NCBI GenBank assembly: GCA_036563875.1
Contig: DATCLO010000207.1
Span: 1-64,000, forward strand
Length of the DNA: 64,000 nt
From: ZC4RG29 sp036563875
Lineage (GTDB): Bacteria; Bacteroidota; Bacteroidia; Cytophagales; Cyclobacteriaceae
Direction of reading: 5' to 3'
The notes under the pieces are model-generated. The model searched no databases. It was not told the DNA's origin and saw nothing but the letters and a program-made list of their open reading frames with translations. The position numbers were made by a program, and so were the translations under genes. Numbering within the stretch: position 1 is the stretch's first letter; the number at the start of each line of letters is the position of its first letter. Shown one piece after another: positions 16,967-26,265 of the stretch.

Positions 16967-18790
16967 TTACGGCTTTTCGGGCAGCGTATGAGTCCGTCCC
17001 TGATTTTGTTCCTTCAGCCAATCCATCAACGGCGCGAAGTAGTCCAGCAAAGGTCGGGCGCTTACTTCAGTGCCAAGATTTTCCTGAAGGTGTTCACGCC
17101 AGTCAACCGTAGCACCTGTTTCCATTAGCCGTTTCAGGAAGTCTCCGGCTTCCTTACTTCCCCAATAATTGGTTGCGTGTACATCCTGCTTCAGAATGTT
17201 TCGCGCAATGTGATCATGAAACTGGAACAGCAGTATTGCGGCTATCGCATAATCGTAGTACTGCGCAGGGTCATCGATGATGTGTGTCTTGGTGCAAGCG
17301 TCGCAATATTCTTCACCGCGGTTGCCCGGAGGCACAATGCCCTGGTATTGTTTGGCCAATGCCCACCAGGTTTCATTGAATTTGTCGGCGGGGATGTTCT
17401 CTGCATATAGCTTATGCTCAAACCGCGTCATCACGCCCGCCGCCCAGGGAATCAGCACGACATGGTTCAGCGCATCAGCCAGCAGTTTCATGGTATCATC
17501 TGTGGTTGCGTCTGAAGGAATTAGTCCTTGCGACTGAAGCAGCGGTTTTTGCAGCGAGGCAAGTCCAATCTGACTTCCGATGGCTTCATGAAAAGCGCGG
17601 TTAGCTCCTTCGCGAAGCACGTAAGGTACTTCGGGTCGCGTATACGACATGAAATAATAAATATGACCCAGTTCATGCAGTGTCGTTTCCCACCACTCTG
17701 CGTTTGGCTCAACGCTCATCAGAGATCGGACATCTTCTTTCAGGTCCATGTGCCATGCTGATGCATGGTTGTTCTTTTTGTAATCCGCATCAGGCGGAAG
17801 CGGATAAAGGCTTGACTTTTCATAAAACGACTGAGGTAAGGCAGGGAAGCCCAGCGACTTGTAAAACTCCTCGCCTGTTTTGACGATCCATTCTGCTGAC
17901 TTCGTTTGAAGGGCGGCATCCAGGTTGAGACCCTCCACCTTTACCATGGCAGCCCAATCCTGACCCCACTGATTCGGCAGCCAGTCGGCCGGCAGATACT
18001 CAGGCACGGGCTGCTTGTATCGCTTCGCCAATTCATACCGCGCCCACGTATGCAACTCGCGGTAGAGCGGCCACACATCGCGGATGAATCCTTCCGTCAT
18101 TTCGAGCATTTCTTCACTGGTCATTCCGTATTCTGAAACCTGGTATGTGAAGAAGTCGGGGAAACCCAGGCCGCGCACCGATTCGTTCCGCAGGTCGCGC
18201 AGCTTCACCAGTCCGGGTTTGAGTTCGCGTCCCACTTCCTTGCTTGAAATCCATGCCTTCGTCTTGCGCGCAAGGGCTGCGTCGGATGCCAGGATGTTGT
18301 TGATGTCGTTCTTCGTTACAGATCGATTGTCGATACGGAAGTCGAATCCATACAAAATTTTGGTTTGATCCGCCTGTACCGTGATGAGTTGCCTAACCGC
18401 TTCGGCCGCCGTAGCCGGATTGGCACCCGCAGCAAAGAGAATCGCATCGAACTGTTTGGCCTGGAGGGGCGTGAGCTGATCGCGCATGTCCAGGTATTTC
18501 CGTGCTGAGTCGATGTTAGCCTGGCTGCCACGAAAATCCGTGTACGCCTTCCTGGCGCGTTCGTAGGCACCCTGCGTCGCGGTGTCGCCTTCAACGATGC
18601 GGGTGTTGAGCAACCACTCCGACTCCGCGGCGGCGGTGTACAACCGCTGGTACTCATCGTTGTACGCCGTCAGGTAGGCGTCGGCCGCTGCCTGGAGGGC
18701 AGCCATGCGTTCCTCAGGAGACGGTTTACAAGATACTGCCAGCGTCAGAATGACCAGGAAGAGGAGATTTTGAAAGGGGTTGAATCGCAT
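16967..18790 (-). CDS. M2 family (ACE-like) peptidyl-dipeptidase lipoprotein
   Basis: A 607-residue lipoprotein with lipobox LAVSC near residue 21. The zinc motif HELGH (372-376) is followed by REGANRAFHEAIG with Glu402, as in angiotensin-converting enzyme. M2 enzymes release C-terminal dipeptides. It is convergent with the M1 gene before it, with only five bases between stops, so both are likely peptide-scavenging enzymes of the envelope. Confidence 0.92.
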   Translation of the reverse strand: MRFNPFQNLLFLVILTLAVSCKPSPEERMAALQAAADAYLTAYNDEYQRLYTAAAESEWLLNTRIVEGDTATQGAYERARKAYTDFRGSQANIDSARKYLDMRDQLTPLQAKQFDAILFAAGANPATAAEAVRQLITVQADQTKILYGFDFRIDNRSVTKNDINNILASDAALARKTKAWISSKEVGRELKPGLVKLRDLRNESVRGLGFPDFFTYQVSEYGMTSEEMLEMTEGFIRDVWPLYRELHTWARYELAKRYKQPVPEYLPADWLPNQWGQDWAAMVKVEGLNLDAALQTKSAEWIVKTGEEFYKSLGFPALPQSFYEKSSLYPLPPDADYKKNNHASAWHMDLKEDVRSLMSVEPNAEWWETTLHELGHIYYFMSYTRPEVPYVLREGANRAFHEAIGSQIGLASLQKPLLQSQGLIPSDATTDDTMKLLADALNHVVLIPWAAGVMTRFEHKLYAENIPADKFNETWWALAKQYQGIVPPGNRGEEYCDACTKTHIIDDPAQYYDYAIAAILLFQFHDHIARNILKQDVHATNYWGSKEAGDFLKRLMETGATVDWREHLQENLGTEVSARPLLDYFAPLMDWLKEQNQGRTHTLPEKP

Positions 18791-18902
18791 AGGTTATAAT
18801 GTTTAAGGCACGTGTAAATTAGTGAATCTGAAATATTTCACACTGCGTTTGATCGGCAACGTTTTGATGATCAACTTATATCGATAACCAATACCCCCCA
18901 AC

Positions 18903-20258
18903 ATGTCCTTTTTCAAGAAACTCAAGTCTACTGCAACTCTACTTAAAGAACTGGATCTGGATGCAATCGCGCGCTTGTCGCAAAAGGTCGATCTCAAGAA
19001 GATGGTCGGTCTCGTCAGCAAGATGAAGGACGAAGACCTTCAAAAGCTAATGAAAGTGATGTCGGGCGGAAGCCGTGAACACATGGTTCCGGAAATTGAC
19101 GGAGACTTTTACGACCTAAGTCACTTGCTCACACCGGAGGAACGAGAGATCCAGCTGCGCGTCCGTGAGTTCATGAACGCTTCGATCAGACCGATCGTGA
19201 ACGAATATTGGCTTCGAGACGAGTTTCCGCATCAGATTATTCCTGAGATGGCAAAGCTGGATGTGTGTGGGCTGACCTACCAGGGATACGGTTGTCCGGG
19301 GAAGTCTGCCTTGCTGGAAGGGTTTCTGGCCATGGAGATGGCGAGGGTGGATGCCTCCATCTCGACCTTCTTTGGTGTGCAGAGCGGTCTCGCTATGGGC
19401 TCCATTTATTACTGTGGATCAGAAGAACAAAAACAGCACTGGTTACCGCCGATGCAGAAACTGGAAGTTATCGGGGCTTTCGGGTTGACTGAACCTGAAG
19501 TCGGGTCCGCAGTAGCCGGCGGTCTGACCACAACGTGCAAACGACAGGGCGACAAGTGGATACTGAATGGTCAAAAGAAGTGGATTGGCAACGCAACGTT
19601 CTCTGATCTTACCATTATCTGGGCACGCGACCTCGACGATGGAAACGTGAAAGGCTTTATTGTGGAGAAACACTTCCCCGGCTTTAAGGCGGAGAAGATC
19701 AAAGGGAAGATGGCGTTGCGCATTGTGCAAAATGCACTCATCACGCTCACGGACTGTGAGGTTCCGGAGAGTCACCGGTTGCAACATGCCAATGGATTCA
19801 GGGATACGGCAAAGGTGTTGCGGATGACCCGTGCCGGTGTGGCCTGGCAGGCTGTGGGCTGCGCGCGGGGGGCCTATGAAAGCGCACTCAAGTATACGCA
19901 TGAGCGTCATCAGTTCGGACGTCCGATCGGTGGCTTCCAGATGGTGCAAGATCTGCTGGTCGAGATGCTTAGCAACCTCACTGCCATGCAGACCATGGTG
20001 TTCAGACTGTCACAATTGCAGGACCAGGGCAAACTTACTGACGAACATGCGTCTCTGGCGAAGGTTTTTTGCACACTGCGTACACGCGACATTGTGAGTC
20101 ATGCACGTGAGCTATTCGGAGGCAACGGCATCCTGATTGAAAACGATATCGCGCGGTTTGTAGCCGATGCCGAAGCGATCTATTCTTATGAAGGCACGAA
20201 GGAGATAAACACGCTGATTGTAGGTCGCGCGATCACAGGACAAAGCGCATTCGTTTGA
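18903..20258 (+). CDS. Acyl-CoA dehydrogenase, glutaryl-CoA-dehydrogenase-like
   Basis: A 451-residue flavoenzyme. An extra charged N-terminal stretch of about 65 residues (Lys/Leu-rich helices) precedes the usual domain. Then FGLTEPEVGS (about 194-203), KKWIGNATFSD (about 221-231), the Arg-rich RHQFGRPIGGFQMVQ and FGGNGI. The catalytic base is Glu430 in YSYEGTKEINTLIVGRAITG, the position used by glutaryl- and short-chain dehydrogenases. It oxidises an acyl-CoA with FAD and passes electrons to ETF. The exact substrate is not certain. Confidence 0.9.
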   Translation: MSFFKKLKSTATLLKELDLDAIARLSQKVDLKKMVGLVSKMKDEDLQKLMKVMSGGSREHMVPEIDGDFYDLSHLLTPEEREIQLRVREFMNASIRPIVNEYWLRDEFPHQIIPEMAKLDVCGLTYQGYGCPGKSALLEGFLAMEMARVDASISTFFGVQSGLAMGSIYYCGSEEQKQHWLPPMQKLEVIGAFGLTEPEVGSAVAGGLTTTCKRQGDKWILNGQKKWIGNATFSDLTIIWARDLDDGNVKGFIVEKHFPGFKAEKIKGKMALRIVQNALITLTDCEVPESHRLQHANGFRDTAKVLRMTRAGVAWQAVGCARGAYESALKYTHERHQFGRPIGGFQMVQDLLVEMLSNLTAMQTMVFRLSQLQDQGKLTDEHASLAKVFCTLRTRDIVSHARELFGGNGILIENDIARFVADAEAIYSYEGTKEINTLIVGRAITGQSAFV

Positions 20259-20371
20259 ATATTGCGCGGTGTGAAAAAATTTACTCTGGTTAACCAAAAG
20301 TAGGATTCGATGCCGAATTTTTTTCGGAGAGAAACAACCTCGCAACGGCTTTATGTGTCTATAAAGTCGGT

Positions 20372-20461
20372 ATGGCATCACTCACGATACGCAGAATCCT
20401 TTTACTGATCCTCGGCATCGCTGTTGCGATCGCCACCGGTTTGCTCGGCATGGTGATGTAA
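20372..20461 (+). CDS. Possible 29-residue single-pass membrane peptide
   Basis: ATG to TAA encoding MASLTIRRI, then a run of hydrophobic residues (LLLILGIAVAIATGLLG) and a short end. It fits a single membrane helix with positive residues at the N-terminal side. It lies between the acyl-CoA dehydrogenase and the convergent LEA-like gene. No homologue is known to me; it could be a chance frame. Confidence 0.35.
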   Translation: MASLTIRRILLLILGIAVAIATGLLGMVM

Positions 20462-20473
20462 CACCTGTGTTGC

Positions 20474-20965
20474 TTAAAGCCTTATCCTTACCTCGTCTTT
20501 GTAGTCTACTGGTACTCGAATGGGCATCCCCCTGTAGTTGAGTTTCAGGGCCCCTTTATAATGAACTTCCATTTTTCGGCCGCCCAACATACCCAGCACT
20601 GTATCAAGGAAACTCAGGTCTTCTGCGGCAAGCGTCACTTCTAAGGGAACTGTAAACTCAGAGCGGGCCGGAATTTCTGTCTTCATTTCCTGATCAATCT
20701 GCGCAGCCTTTTTTCCGTCAACGAATATGTCGACCGCCAGACCGCGAAGTTTCATACGTATGGAGTTGGGATTGTAAAAGACGGCATTGGCTTTCAGCTT
20801 GGGCTTTCCGCTACCGTCGACGACCACGTCGCGTATGTGTTTGAACTGGATGTCCTCCTTTGGGCCGCACGATATCGCGCTCAGGCTGACGGCGAGGGCA
20901 GCAAGTATTAGCATCATCCCCGAAAACAGGGACCATCTTTTATTTATAACTACGCGGCTGTACAT
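20474..20965 (-). CDS. LEA type 2 (LEA14/WHy-like) lipoprotein
   Basis: A 163-residue lipoprotein (lipobox LSAISC, Cys about residue 33). The mature part follows the LEA-14 beta-sandwich plan: IRDVVVDG, ANAVFYNPNSIRMKLRGLAVDIFV, IPARSEFTVPLEVTL and LNYRGMPIRVPVDY. Such domains occur in desiccation proteins and many bacterial lipoproteins of unknown role. Length normal. Confidence 0.85.
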   Translation of the reverse strand: MYSRVVINKRWSLFSGMMLILAALAVSLSAISCGPKEDIQFKHIRDVVVDGSGKPKLKANAVFYNPNSIRMKLRGLAVDIFVDGKKAAQIDQEMKTEIPARSEFTVPLEVTLAAEDLSFLDTVLGMLGGRKMEVHYKGALKLNYRGMPIRVPVDYKDEVRIRL

Positions 20966-21044
20966 AAATGTAAACGCACCTATTGATCAAGACCCATTAA
21001 TCCTGAGTTTGTTACAATTACCAAGCCAGCAAGTTAGCGGGAAA

Positions 21045-22682
21045 TTACCGGAACAACGGCGGATGTTGATCTTCCCAGGGCGTCGCCTCCTGGATGGCGC
21101 GGCCCAGGGCGATGAGCGCGGCCTCTCCCTGCAGCTTACCGAGCAGGCTGATGCTTACCGGACTACCCTTCGCATCAAAGCCATGGGGAAGGACGAGGCA
21201 GGGGTGACCTGTAAGATTGGTCATGAGCAATTGGTCGCCTCCAAAGGATGGTGTAACGATCACATCAAATTCCTTTGTTGACTCATGGTATTCACGAATG
21301 AGTAGATCCCGAATGCGCAAGGCATTGACATACTCGACGGCTGGAATGAACCGTGCCGACCGGAAATAGTTGGGCCACGAGTTCTTGTCCTGGCGAACTA
21401 ATAACGTATCCCGATTCGAACGCGTGAGGCCGTCGAATGCGGCTGCGGCCTCGGCGGTGAGTATGAGTGTTAACGCATTTACAGGAATGTTGTCTGGTAG
21501 CTTTACTTCGACAGGTTCAATCCCGAGTTTCCGAATCACCTCCAGAATTGCCTCATTCTTTTCGCGGTTAATGGTATCCGCATCGAAATAGCCCTTTACA
21601 TACCCGACTTTAAGATTCTTCACGGACTGTTGCGCGTTGTAATTGAAAGGTGCAGATACCACTGTTTTGTCCTTTCCATCCGGGCCGCGGATCGCATCGA
21701 ACACAAGCGCGCAATCCAGGGCGGAGCGGCATATAGGTCCGAGCTTATCCATACTCCAGCTCAGCGCCATCGCCCCATGACGGCTAACGAGGCCATACGT
21801 GGGTCGGAGGCCCGTCGTACCGCACCGGGTAGACGGAGAGACAATCGATCCCCATGTCTCACTGCCGATCGCAAAGGCTACAAGCCCTGCAGCAGTTGCT
21901 GCTGCAGACCCGGCTGACGATCCACTTGATCCCTGCGCGAGATTCCACGGATTGCGAGTCTTTCCTCCAAACCACACATCGCCCATGGCAAGCGATCCCA
22001 TCGACAGCTTTGCAACGAGAATCGCCCCGGCGTCCTCAAGTTTCTCCACGACCGTTGCCGTCTCGTCGATGTATTGTTGCAGATAGGGCATGGCGCCCCA
22101 TGTCGTCCTTGTCCCCTTTACCGCCAGCAGGTCCTTCACACCGTATGGAATCCCATGCAATGGTCCTCGATACTTGCCGGCAGCGATCTCCGCATCAACT
22201 TGTCGCGCGCGTTCGAGGGCCTGTGGGCGCAGGACGGTAACAATACACTTCAATGTATCGCCATACTTCTCCAGCCTGTCGAGATAGAGTTCTGTCAACT
22301 CAGTTGACGTAATCTTTCGTGTGCGTATGAGTTCTGCAAGTTGATATACCGGCATGAAGGGTAAGGCGCTGCGGTCTTTAGGGAGCGACACGTTGGTTGG
22401 TAAGCCCCAAACAATAGGCTGCTGAACGCCTTCCCCAACGAACCCGGGCGGATAGGGATCAAATCTGAGGGAAGGAGTTACACTATTATCCAGGGAGAAA
22501 CTGTGAATGGCTCTGATTTCCCCAAGCATCTCCTCCAATTGGGACTGCATCGAATCGCGTTCAGCATTCGTAAAGCTGAGATCGTAGTAAGGCTCTATGG
22601 TTACTGTGGGGTAGGGACCCTGAGCGGCGACATGAATCGTCAACAACAAAACCAGGCACGCTGCAAAGACGAATGACTTCAT
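21045..22682 (-). CDS. Exported amidase (amidase-signature family)
   Basis: A 545-residue protein with a signal peptide (residues 1-20, ending HVAAQ). Amidase-signature core: GVKDLLAVKG holds the catalytic Lys; QGSSGSSAGSAAATAAGLVAFAIGS carries the cis-Ser and the GSxxGS stretch (read in two parts), and the Ser nucleophile lies in ETWGSIVSPSTRCGTTGLRP. The family cleaves C-N amide bonds with a Ser-cisSer-Lys triad; the export signal argues against the GatA role. The N-terminal roughly 110 residues are an extra helical part. The substrate is unknown. Confidence 0.88.
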   Translation of the reverse strand: MKSFVFAACLVLLLTIHVAAQGPYPTVTIEPYYDLSFTNAERDSMQSQLEEMLGEIRAIHSFSLDNSVTPSLRFDPYPPGFVGEGVQQPIVWGLPTNVSLPKDRSALPFMPVYQLAELIRTRKITSTELTELYLDRLEKYGDTLKCIVTVLRPQALERARQVDAEIAAGKYRGPLHGIPYGVKDLLAVKGTRTTWGAMPYLQQYIDETATVVEKLEDAGAILVAKLSMGSLAMGDVWFGGKTRNPWNLAQGSSGSSAGSAAATAAGLVAFAIGSETWGSIVSPSTRCGTTGLRPTYGLVSRHGAMALSWSMDKLGPICRSALDCALVFDAIRGPDGKDKTVVSAPFNYNAQQSVKNLKVGYVKGYFDADTINREKNEAILEVIRKLGIEPVEVKLPDNIPVNALTLILTAEAAAAFDGLTRSNRDTLLVRQDKNSWPNYFRSARFIPAVEYVNALRIRDLLIREYHESTKEFDVIVTPSFGGDQLLMTNLTGHPCLVLPHGFDAKGSPVSISLLGKLQGEAALIALGRAIQEATPWEDQHPPLFR

Positions 22683-22842
22683 AAGTTTAGGAACCGGGGA
22701 GCAAAGTTAGACAAATAACAATTTGGTAGTCGTGTAACAATGATTTGCACACCTGTAACGCAAACCCTCAAATCCGCGAATTTTTGACGCTGAGCGCGAT
22801 TTTGCAAAAAACCTGCGCCGCGGCACCGCCGTAACAATGCAC

Positions 22843-22878
22843 CGTGTTCGACGCCACGCCGTGTGGCAGTCGAACACG
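22843..22878 (+). promoter_or_regulatory. Strong hairpin upstream of a lipoprotein gene
   Basis: Arms CGTGTTCGACGCCAC and GTGGC-A-GTCGAACACG pair over 15 positions with one bulged A and a five-base loop. It ends 26 bases before the ATG at 22905 and is not followed by a T-run on the plus strand, so it looks like a 5' leader structure or protein-binding site rather than a terminator. Confidence 0.45.
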
Positions 22879-22904
22879 AAGAGTAAAATTACCAATTCAA
22901 AACT

Positions 22905-23369
22905 ATGACAATGTCCCTCTTAACAACCTGGATCAGAGTGAATCTCCTTCCCCATGGATTCACTGTGCTTGTACTTGCTGCATCCCTTTTTATGGCGGCG
23001 TGTAGCGATGATGATGACAAATTTGGCGTTGACGTTGAAAAAGTTGTTGGTACCTATCAGGTGGAAGACACCGCAGCATGGGGTGACGTAAAGACGTATA
23101 CCATCTCCATCAAGAAGTCGTCTCAGGGTGGCCCCAACGTGGAGATTACCAACTTTGGAAACATCATGTACGTGCCTATTAAGGGCCTCGTGAGCGGTAA
23201 CCAGTTCCGCATTCCGGCACAGACCTTCTCCGAAAAGAAGATGACCATCACCATCTCTGGAGAGGGTGTATTTGACGCCGATGGCACGCTGGAGTTTGAC
23301 TACGTGATCGACGTCGACAACGGTTCTCTGCTGGAGCACGCGTGCGTGGCAGTTAAGCAAACCAACTGA
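22905..23369 (+). CDS. Hypothetical lipoprotein
   Basis: A 154-residue lipoprotein: long N-region, hydrophobic core, lipobox LFMAAC with Cys about residue 30 followed by SDDDDK. The mature part is beta-rich (KVVGTYQVEDT, TYTISIKKSSQGGPNVEITNFGN, MTITISGEGVFDADGTLEFDY), resembling small beta-barrel lipoproteins common in Bacteroidota (lipocalin-like or DUF4595-type plan), but I cannot name the family. A terminator follows 15 bases after the stop. Confidence 0.75.
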   Translation: MTMSLLTTWIRVNLLPHGFTVLVLAASLFMAACSDDDDKFGVDVEKVVGTYQVEDTAAWGDVKTYTISIKKSSQGGPNVEITNFGNIMYVPIKGLVSGNQFRIPAQTFSEKKMTITISGEGVFDADGTLEFDYVIDVDNGSLLEHACVAVKQTN

Positions 23370-23384
23370 ACCATCCAAACCCCC

Positions 23385-23417
23385 GAGGGTGTGGCCTGCA
23401 GGCCCACCCTCTTTTTT
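23385..23417 (+). terminator. Rho-independent terminator
   Basis: Stem GAGGGTG/CACCCTC extended inside by GGCC-TGCA-GGCC, followed by TTTTTT. It ends the lipoprotein transcript upstream of polA. Confidence 0.9.
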
Positions 23418-23440
23418 CATATTCACCGAGCTTTTGTCTG

Positions 23441-23470
23441 TTTGGCATCCCGCCGCGTATTGCTAAGTTG
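23441..23470 (+). promoter_or_regulatory. Probable polA promoter
   Basis: TTTG (23441-23444), 19 bases, then TAAGTTG (23464-23470), six bases before the ATG. This matches the Bacteroidota housekeeping promoter plan and implies a nearly leaderless mRNA. Confidence 0.5.
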
Positions 23471-23475
23471 CGGGC

Positions 23476-26196
23476 ATGGAATCTCAAAAGACGCTGTTTC
23501 TTCTCGACGCGTATGCCCTGATCTATCGCGCACACTTTGCATTCACCAAGAGTCCGCGGATCAATTCGAAAGGGCACAACACCTCAGTGCCTTTCGGATT
23601 TACAAACACACTTCTTGAAGTTCTTCAAAAACAAAAGCCCACTCACATTGCTGTCGCTTTTGATACTCCTGCGGCGACGTTCCGCGATCAAATGTATGAA
23701 GAATATAAGGCGACGCGTCAGGAAGCTCCCGAAGACGTCCGGTACGGAACGCCGAAGGTAAAGGAAATCATCAGAGGCTTCAACATCCCCATCCTGGAGA
23801 TGGATGGATTCGAAGCCGACGACATCATCGGCACGCTTGCGCGTCGTGCCGAGCAGGAGGGATTCCGCGTTTACATGATGACGCCCGACAAGGATTTTGG
23901 CCAGCTGGTCACCGACAACATACTTCTGTATAAACCAGCGTACATGGGCAACGTCGTCGACATACTGGGGCCTGCGGAAGTCTGCGAAAAGTGGGGAATC
24001 GATCGAGTGTCTCAAGTCACCGATATGCTGGGACTGCAAGGCGATTCGAGTGATAACATACCCGGCATACCCGGTGTCGGCCCCAAGACTGCTGCTGCAC
24101 TACTGAAGCAGTACGGGACAGTTGAAGGCATCATAGCTCACGCTTCTGAATTGAAAGGAAAACAAAAAGAGTTGGTTGAAAAGTATGGAGCTCAGGCCAT
24201 TCTTTCGAAAAAGCTGGCTACCATCATCACCGACGTCCCTATTGAAATCGACCTTGAATCTCTTGCCTATCGTGGTCCGAATGCAGAGATCCTGAAGCCC
24301 ATCTTCGACGACCTGGAATTCAAAATGTTCTATGCGCGCGTATTCAATGAAGGTGTGGCTGCTGCGCCAAAGCCCGTACGGGCAGCACAGCTGTCGATGT
24401 TCGGCCCCCCCGAACCACTCGAAGAAGTTGCTGTCGAAACCCGCAGCTTTGATCCTTCAGCCGTACAATACAAGATCCTCACCCATGTACAGGAGCGCGC
24501 CGACTTGCTCACCCGGCTGATGAAGTTGCCAACTGCAGGTATTGAAGTGGTAACGGAAGGAAATGACGATGAGCAAAAGGTGGCCGGCATCGCCTTCGCC
24601 ATTGCACCCGGTGAAGCGTTTTACGTTCCGGCTTCGCCCGACTATCCGCAGGAGGCCCTGCTACAGGAATTTGGCTCTGTGCTGAATCATCCTACTATGA
24701 TTCGTACGGGGCATAACCTGAAAGCTTCCATGCTCGCATTGAAGATCGCGAATAGCGATATGCGCGGAAAAATGTTTGACACCATGCTCGCTCATTACCT
24801 GATCGAGCCTGAAGCCTCTCACGATCTCGCTATATTGTGCAACCAATACCTTGGCTACACACTCACGCAGGAAGACGGAAGATCAGTCGTTAACGCCGCT
24901 TGCGAACGCGTCGACCAGGCGCTGCAACTCAAAGCAAGACTGGAAGCCGAACTGGAACAGCGCGGTCATACAAAGCTTATGGAAGAGGTAGAGATGCCTC
25001 TCGCCCGCGTGCTTGCCTCAATGGAATACGAAGGCGTCACCGTTGATGTGCCGACCCTGCAGGCAATGTCCGAAGACCTCCGCATTGAAAGCGAACGCGT
25101 ACAAGCGGAGATTTACGCTCTGGCAGGTGAGCAGTTTAATATCGGATCGCCCAAGCAGCTTGGGGAGATTCTCTTCGACAAAATGAAGCTGCTCGATAAG
25201 CCGAAGAAAACGAAGACAGGCCAGTATGCAACCGGCGAAGATGTTTTACTCGGACTTGCCAGTCAGCATGAAATAGCAAAAAAGATTCTCGACTACCGTG
25301 AATACGAAAAGCTGCGCTCCACGTACGTTGACGCACTGCCTCGGATGATAAGCAAACGCGACGGGCGAATCCATACGGACTACCGCCAGGCGTGGGCTGT
25401 GACGGGGAGGTTGAGTTCAAACAATCCGAATCTGCAAAACATACCGATAAGAACAGAAAAGGGACGCGCCATACGGAAGGCATTTGTTGCCCGAGGGGAT
25501 GATTACCTTTTCATGTCGGCCGACTACTCTCAGATAGAACTTCGAATTGCCGCGGCCTTCGCTCGCGACGCTACCATGATCGAAGCGTTCCGTACTGGAA
25601 GAGACATACACACCACGACAGCCGCTCGCGTATTCAAAGTTCCTGTTGACAAGGTCGACCCCAACATGCGGCGCAAGGCAAAGGAAGTCAACTTCGGTAT
25701 CCTTTACGGAAGTACGGCCTTTGGACTGGCACAGAACCTGGGCATCTCGCGCGCGGAGGCGTCAGAAATTATCAAGGCATACTTCGAGGAGTTTCCGGCT
25801 ATCAAGCGATACATGGATGACACCATTAATAAGGCGCGGGAACTACACTATGTCGAGACCATTCTTGGGCGCAGACGCTACCTGCGAGACATCAATTCAC
25901 GCAACATCACAACCCGTGGATTTGCGGAACGCAACGCTATCAACGCACCGATCCAGGGAAGCGCAGCTGACATCATCAAAATCGCAATGATCAACATCCA
26001 GGAATGGATGGAAAAAGAAAATCTTCGCTCGCGCATGATCATGCAGGTTCACGATGAACTCGTCTTCGACGTTCACAAAGATGAAGTCGACCTCATGAAG
26101 GAACGCGTCGTTCATCTGATGAAAACCGCCGTTTCGCTGGAGGTGCCGATGGAAGTGGAGGCGGGAGTGGGACGGAATTGGTTAGAAGCACACTGA
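23476..26196 (+). CDS. polA: DNA polymerase I with degenerate proofreading domain
   Basis: A 906-residue family A polymerase. The 5' nuclease domain (about 1-290) has FLLDAYALIYRA and the DGFEADDIIGTLA and DKDFGQL acidic motifs. The polymerase has motif A SADYSQIELR (Asp683), motif B RRKAKEVNFGILYG (about 731-744) and motif C QVHDEL (Asp860). The middle domain keeps the 3'-5' exonuclease outline but not its metal ligands: where active enzymes have DTE, this one has GIEVVTE (about 355-361), and where they have NLKYD, this one has NLKAS (414-418). It likely fills gaps and removes primers without proofreading. Confidence 0.96.
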   Translation: MESQKTLFLLDAYALIYRAHFAFTKSPRINSKGHNTSVPFGFTNTLLEVLQKQKPTHIAVAFDTPAATFRDQMYEEYKATRQEAPEDVRYGTPKVKEIIRGFNIPILEMDGFEADDIIGTLARRAEQEGFRVYMMTPDKDFGQLVTDNILLYKPAYMGNVVDILGPAEVCEKWGIDRVSQVTDMLGLQGDSSDNIPGIPGVGPKTAAALLKQYGTVEGIIAHASELKGKQKELVEKYGAQAILSKKLATIITDVPIEIDLESLAYRGPNAEILKPIFDDLEFKMFYARVFNEGVAAAPKPVRAAQLSMFGPPEPLEEVAVETRSFDPSAVQYKILTHVQERADLLTRLMKLPTAGIEVVTEGNDDEQKVAGIAFAIAPGEAFYVPASPDYPQEALLQEFGSVLNHPTMIRTGHNLKASMLALKIANSDMRGKMFDTMLAHYLIEPEASHDLAILCNQYLGYTLTQEDGRSVVNAACERVDQALQLKARLEAELEQRGHTKLMEEVEMPLARVLASMEYEGVTVDVPTLQAMSEDLRIESERVQAEIYALAGEQFNIGSPKQLGEILFDKMKLLDKPKKTKTGQYATGEDVLLGLASQHEIAKKILDYREYEKLRSTYVDALPRMISKRDGRIHTDYRQAWAVTGRLSSNNPNLQNIPIRTEKGRAIRKAFVARGDDYLFMSADYSQIELRIAAAFARDATMIEAFRTGRDIHTTTAARVFKVPVDKVDPNMRRKAKEVNFGILYGSTAFGLAQNLGISRAEASEIIKAYFEEFPAIKRYMDDTINKARELHYVETILGRRRYLRDINSRNITTRGFAERNAINAPIQGSAADIIKIAMINIQEWMEKENLRSRMIMQVHDELVFDVHKDEVDLMKERVVHLMKTAVSLEVPMEVEAGVGRNWLEAH

Positions 26197-26265
26197 GAGG
26201 CAGGTGCAGACGCAGAGGCAGTGGTAATGGTGTTACTCTTGCATCTGCGACTGCATCTGCATCTC
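26197..26265. repeat. Fold-back repeat of GANGCA hexamers
   Basis: Four tandem hexamers GAGGCA, GGTGCA, GACGCA, GAGGCA (26197-26220), a short spacer, then the complementary series TGCATC, TGCGAC, TGCATC, TGCATC (from 26240). It lies directly after the polA stop and before the end of the convergent membrane-protein gene. Related shorter copies are at 35442 and 48375. Confidence 0.75.
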
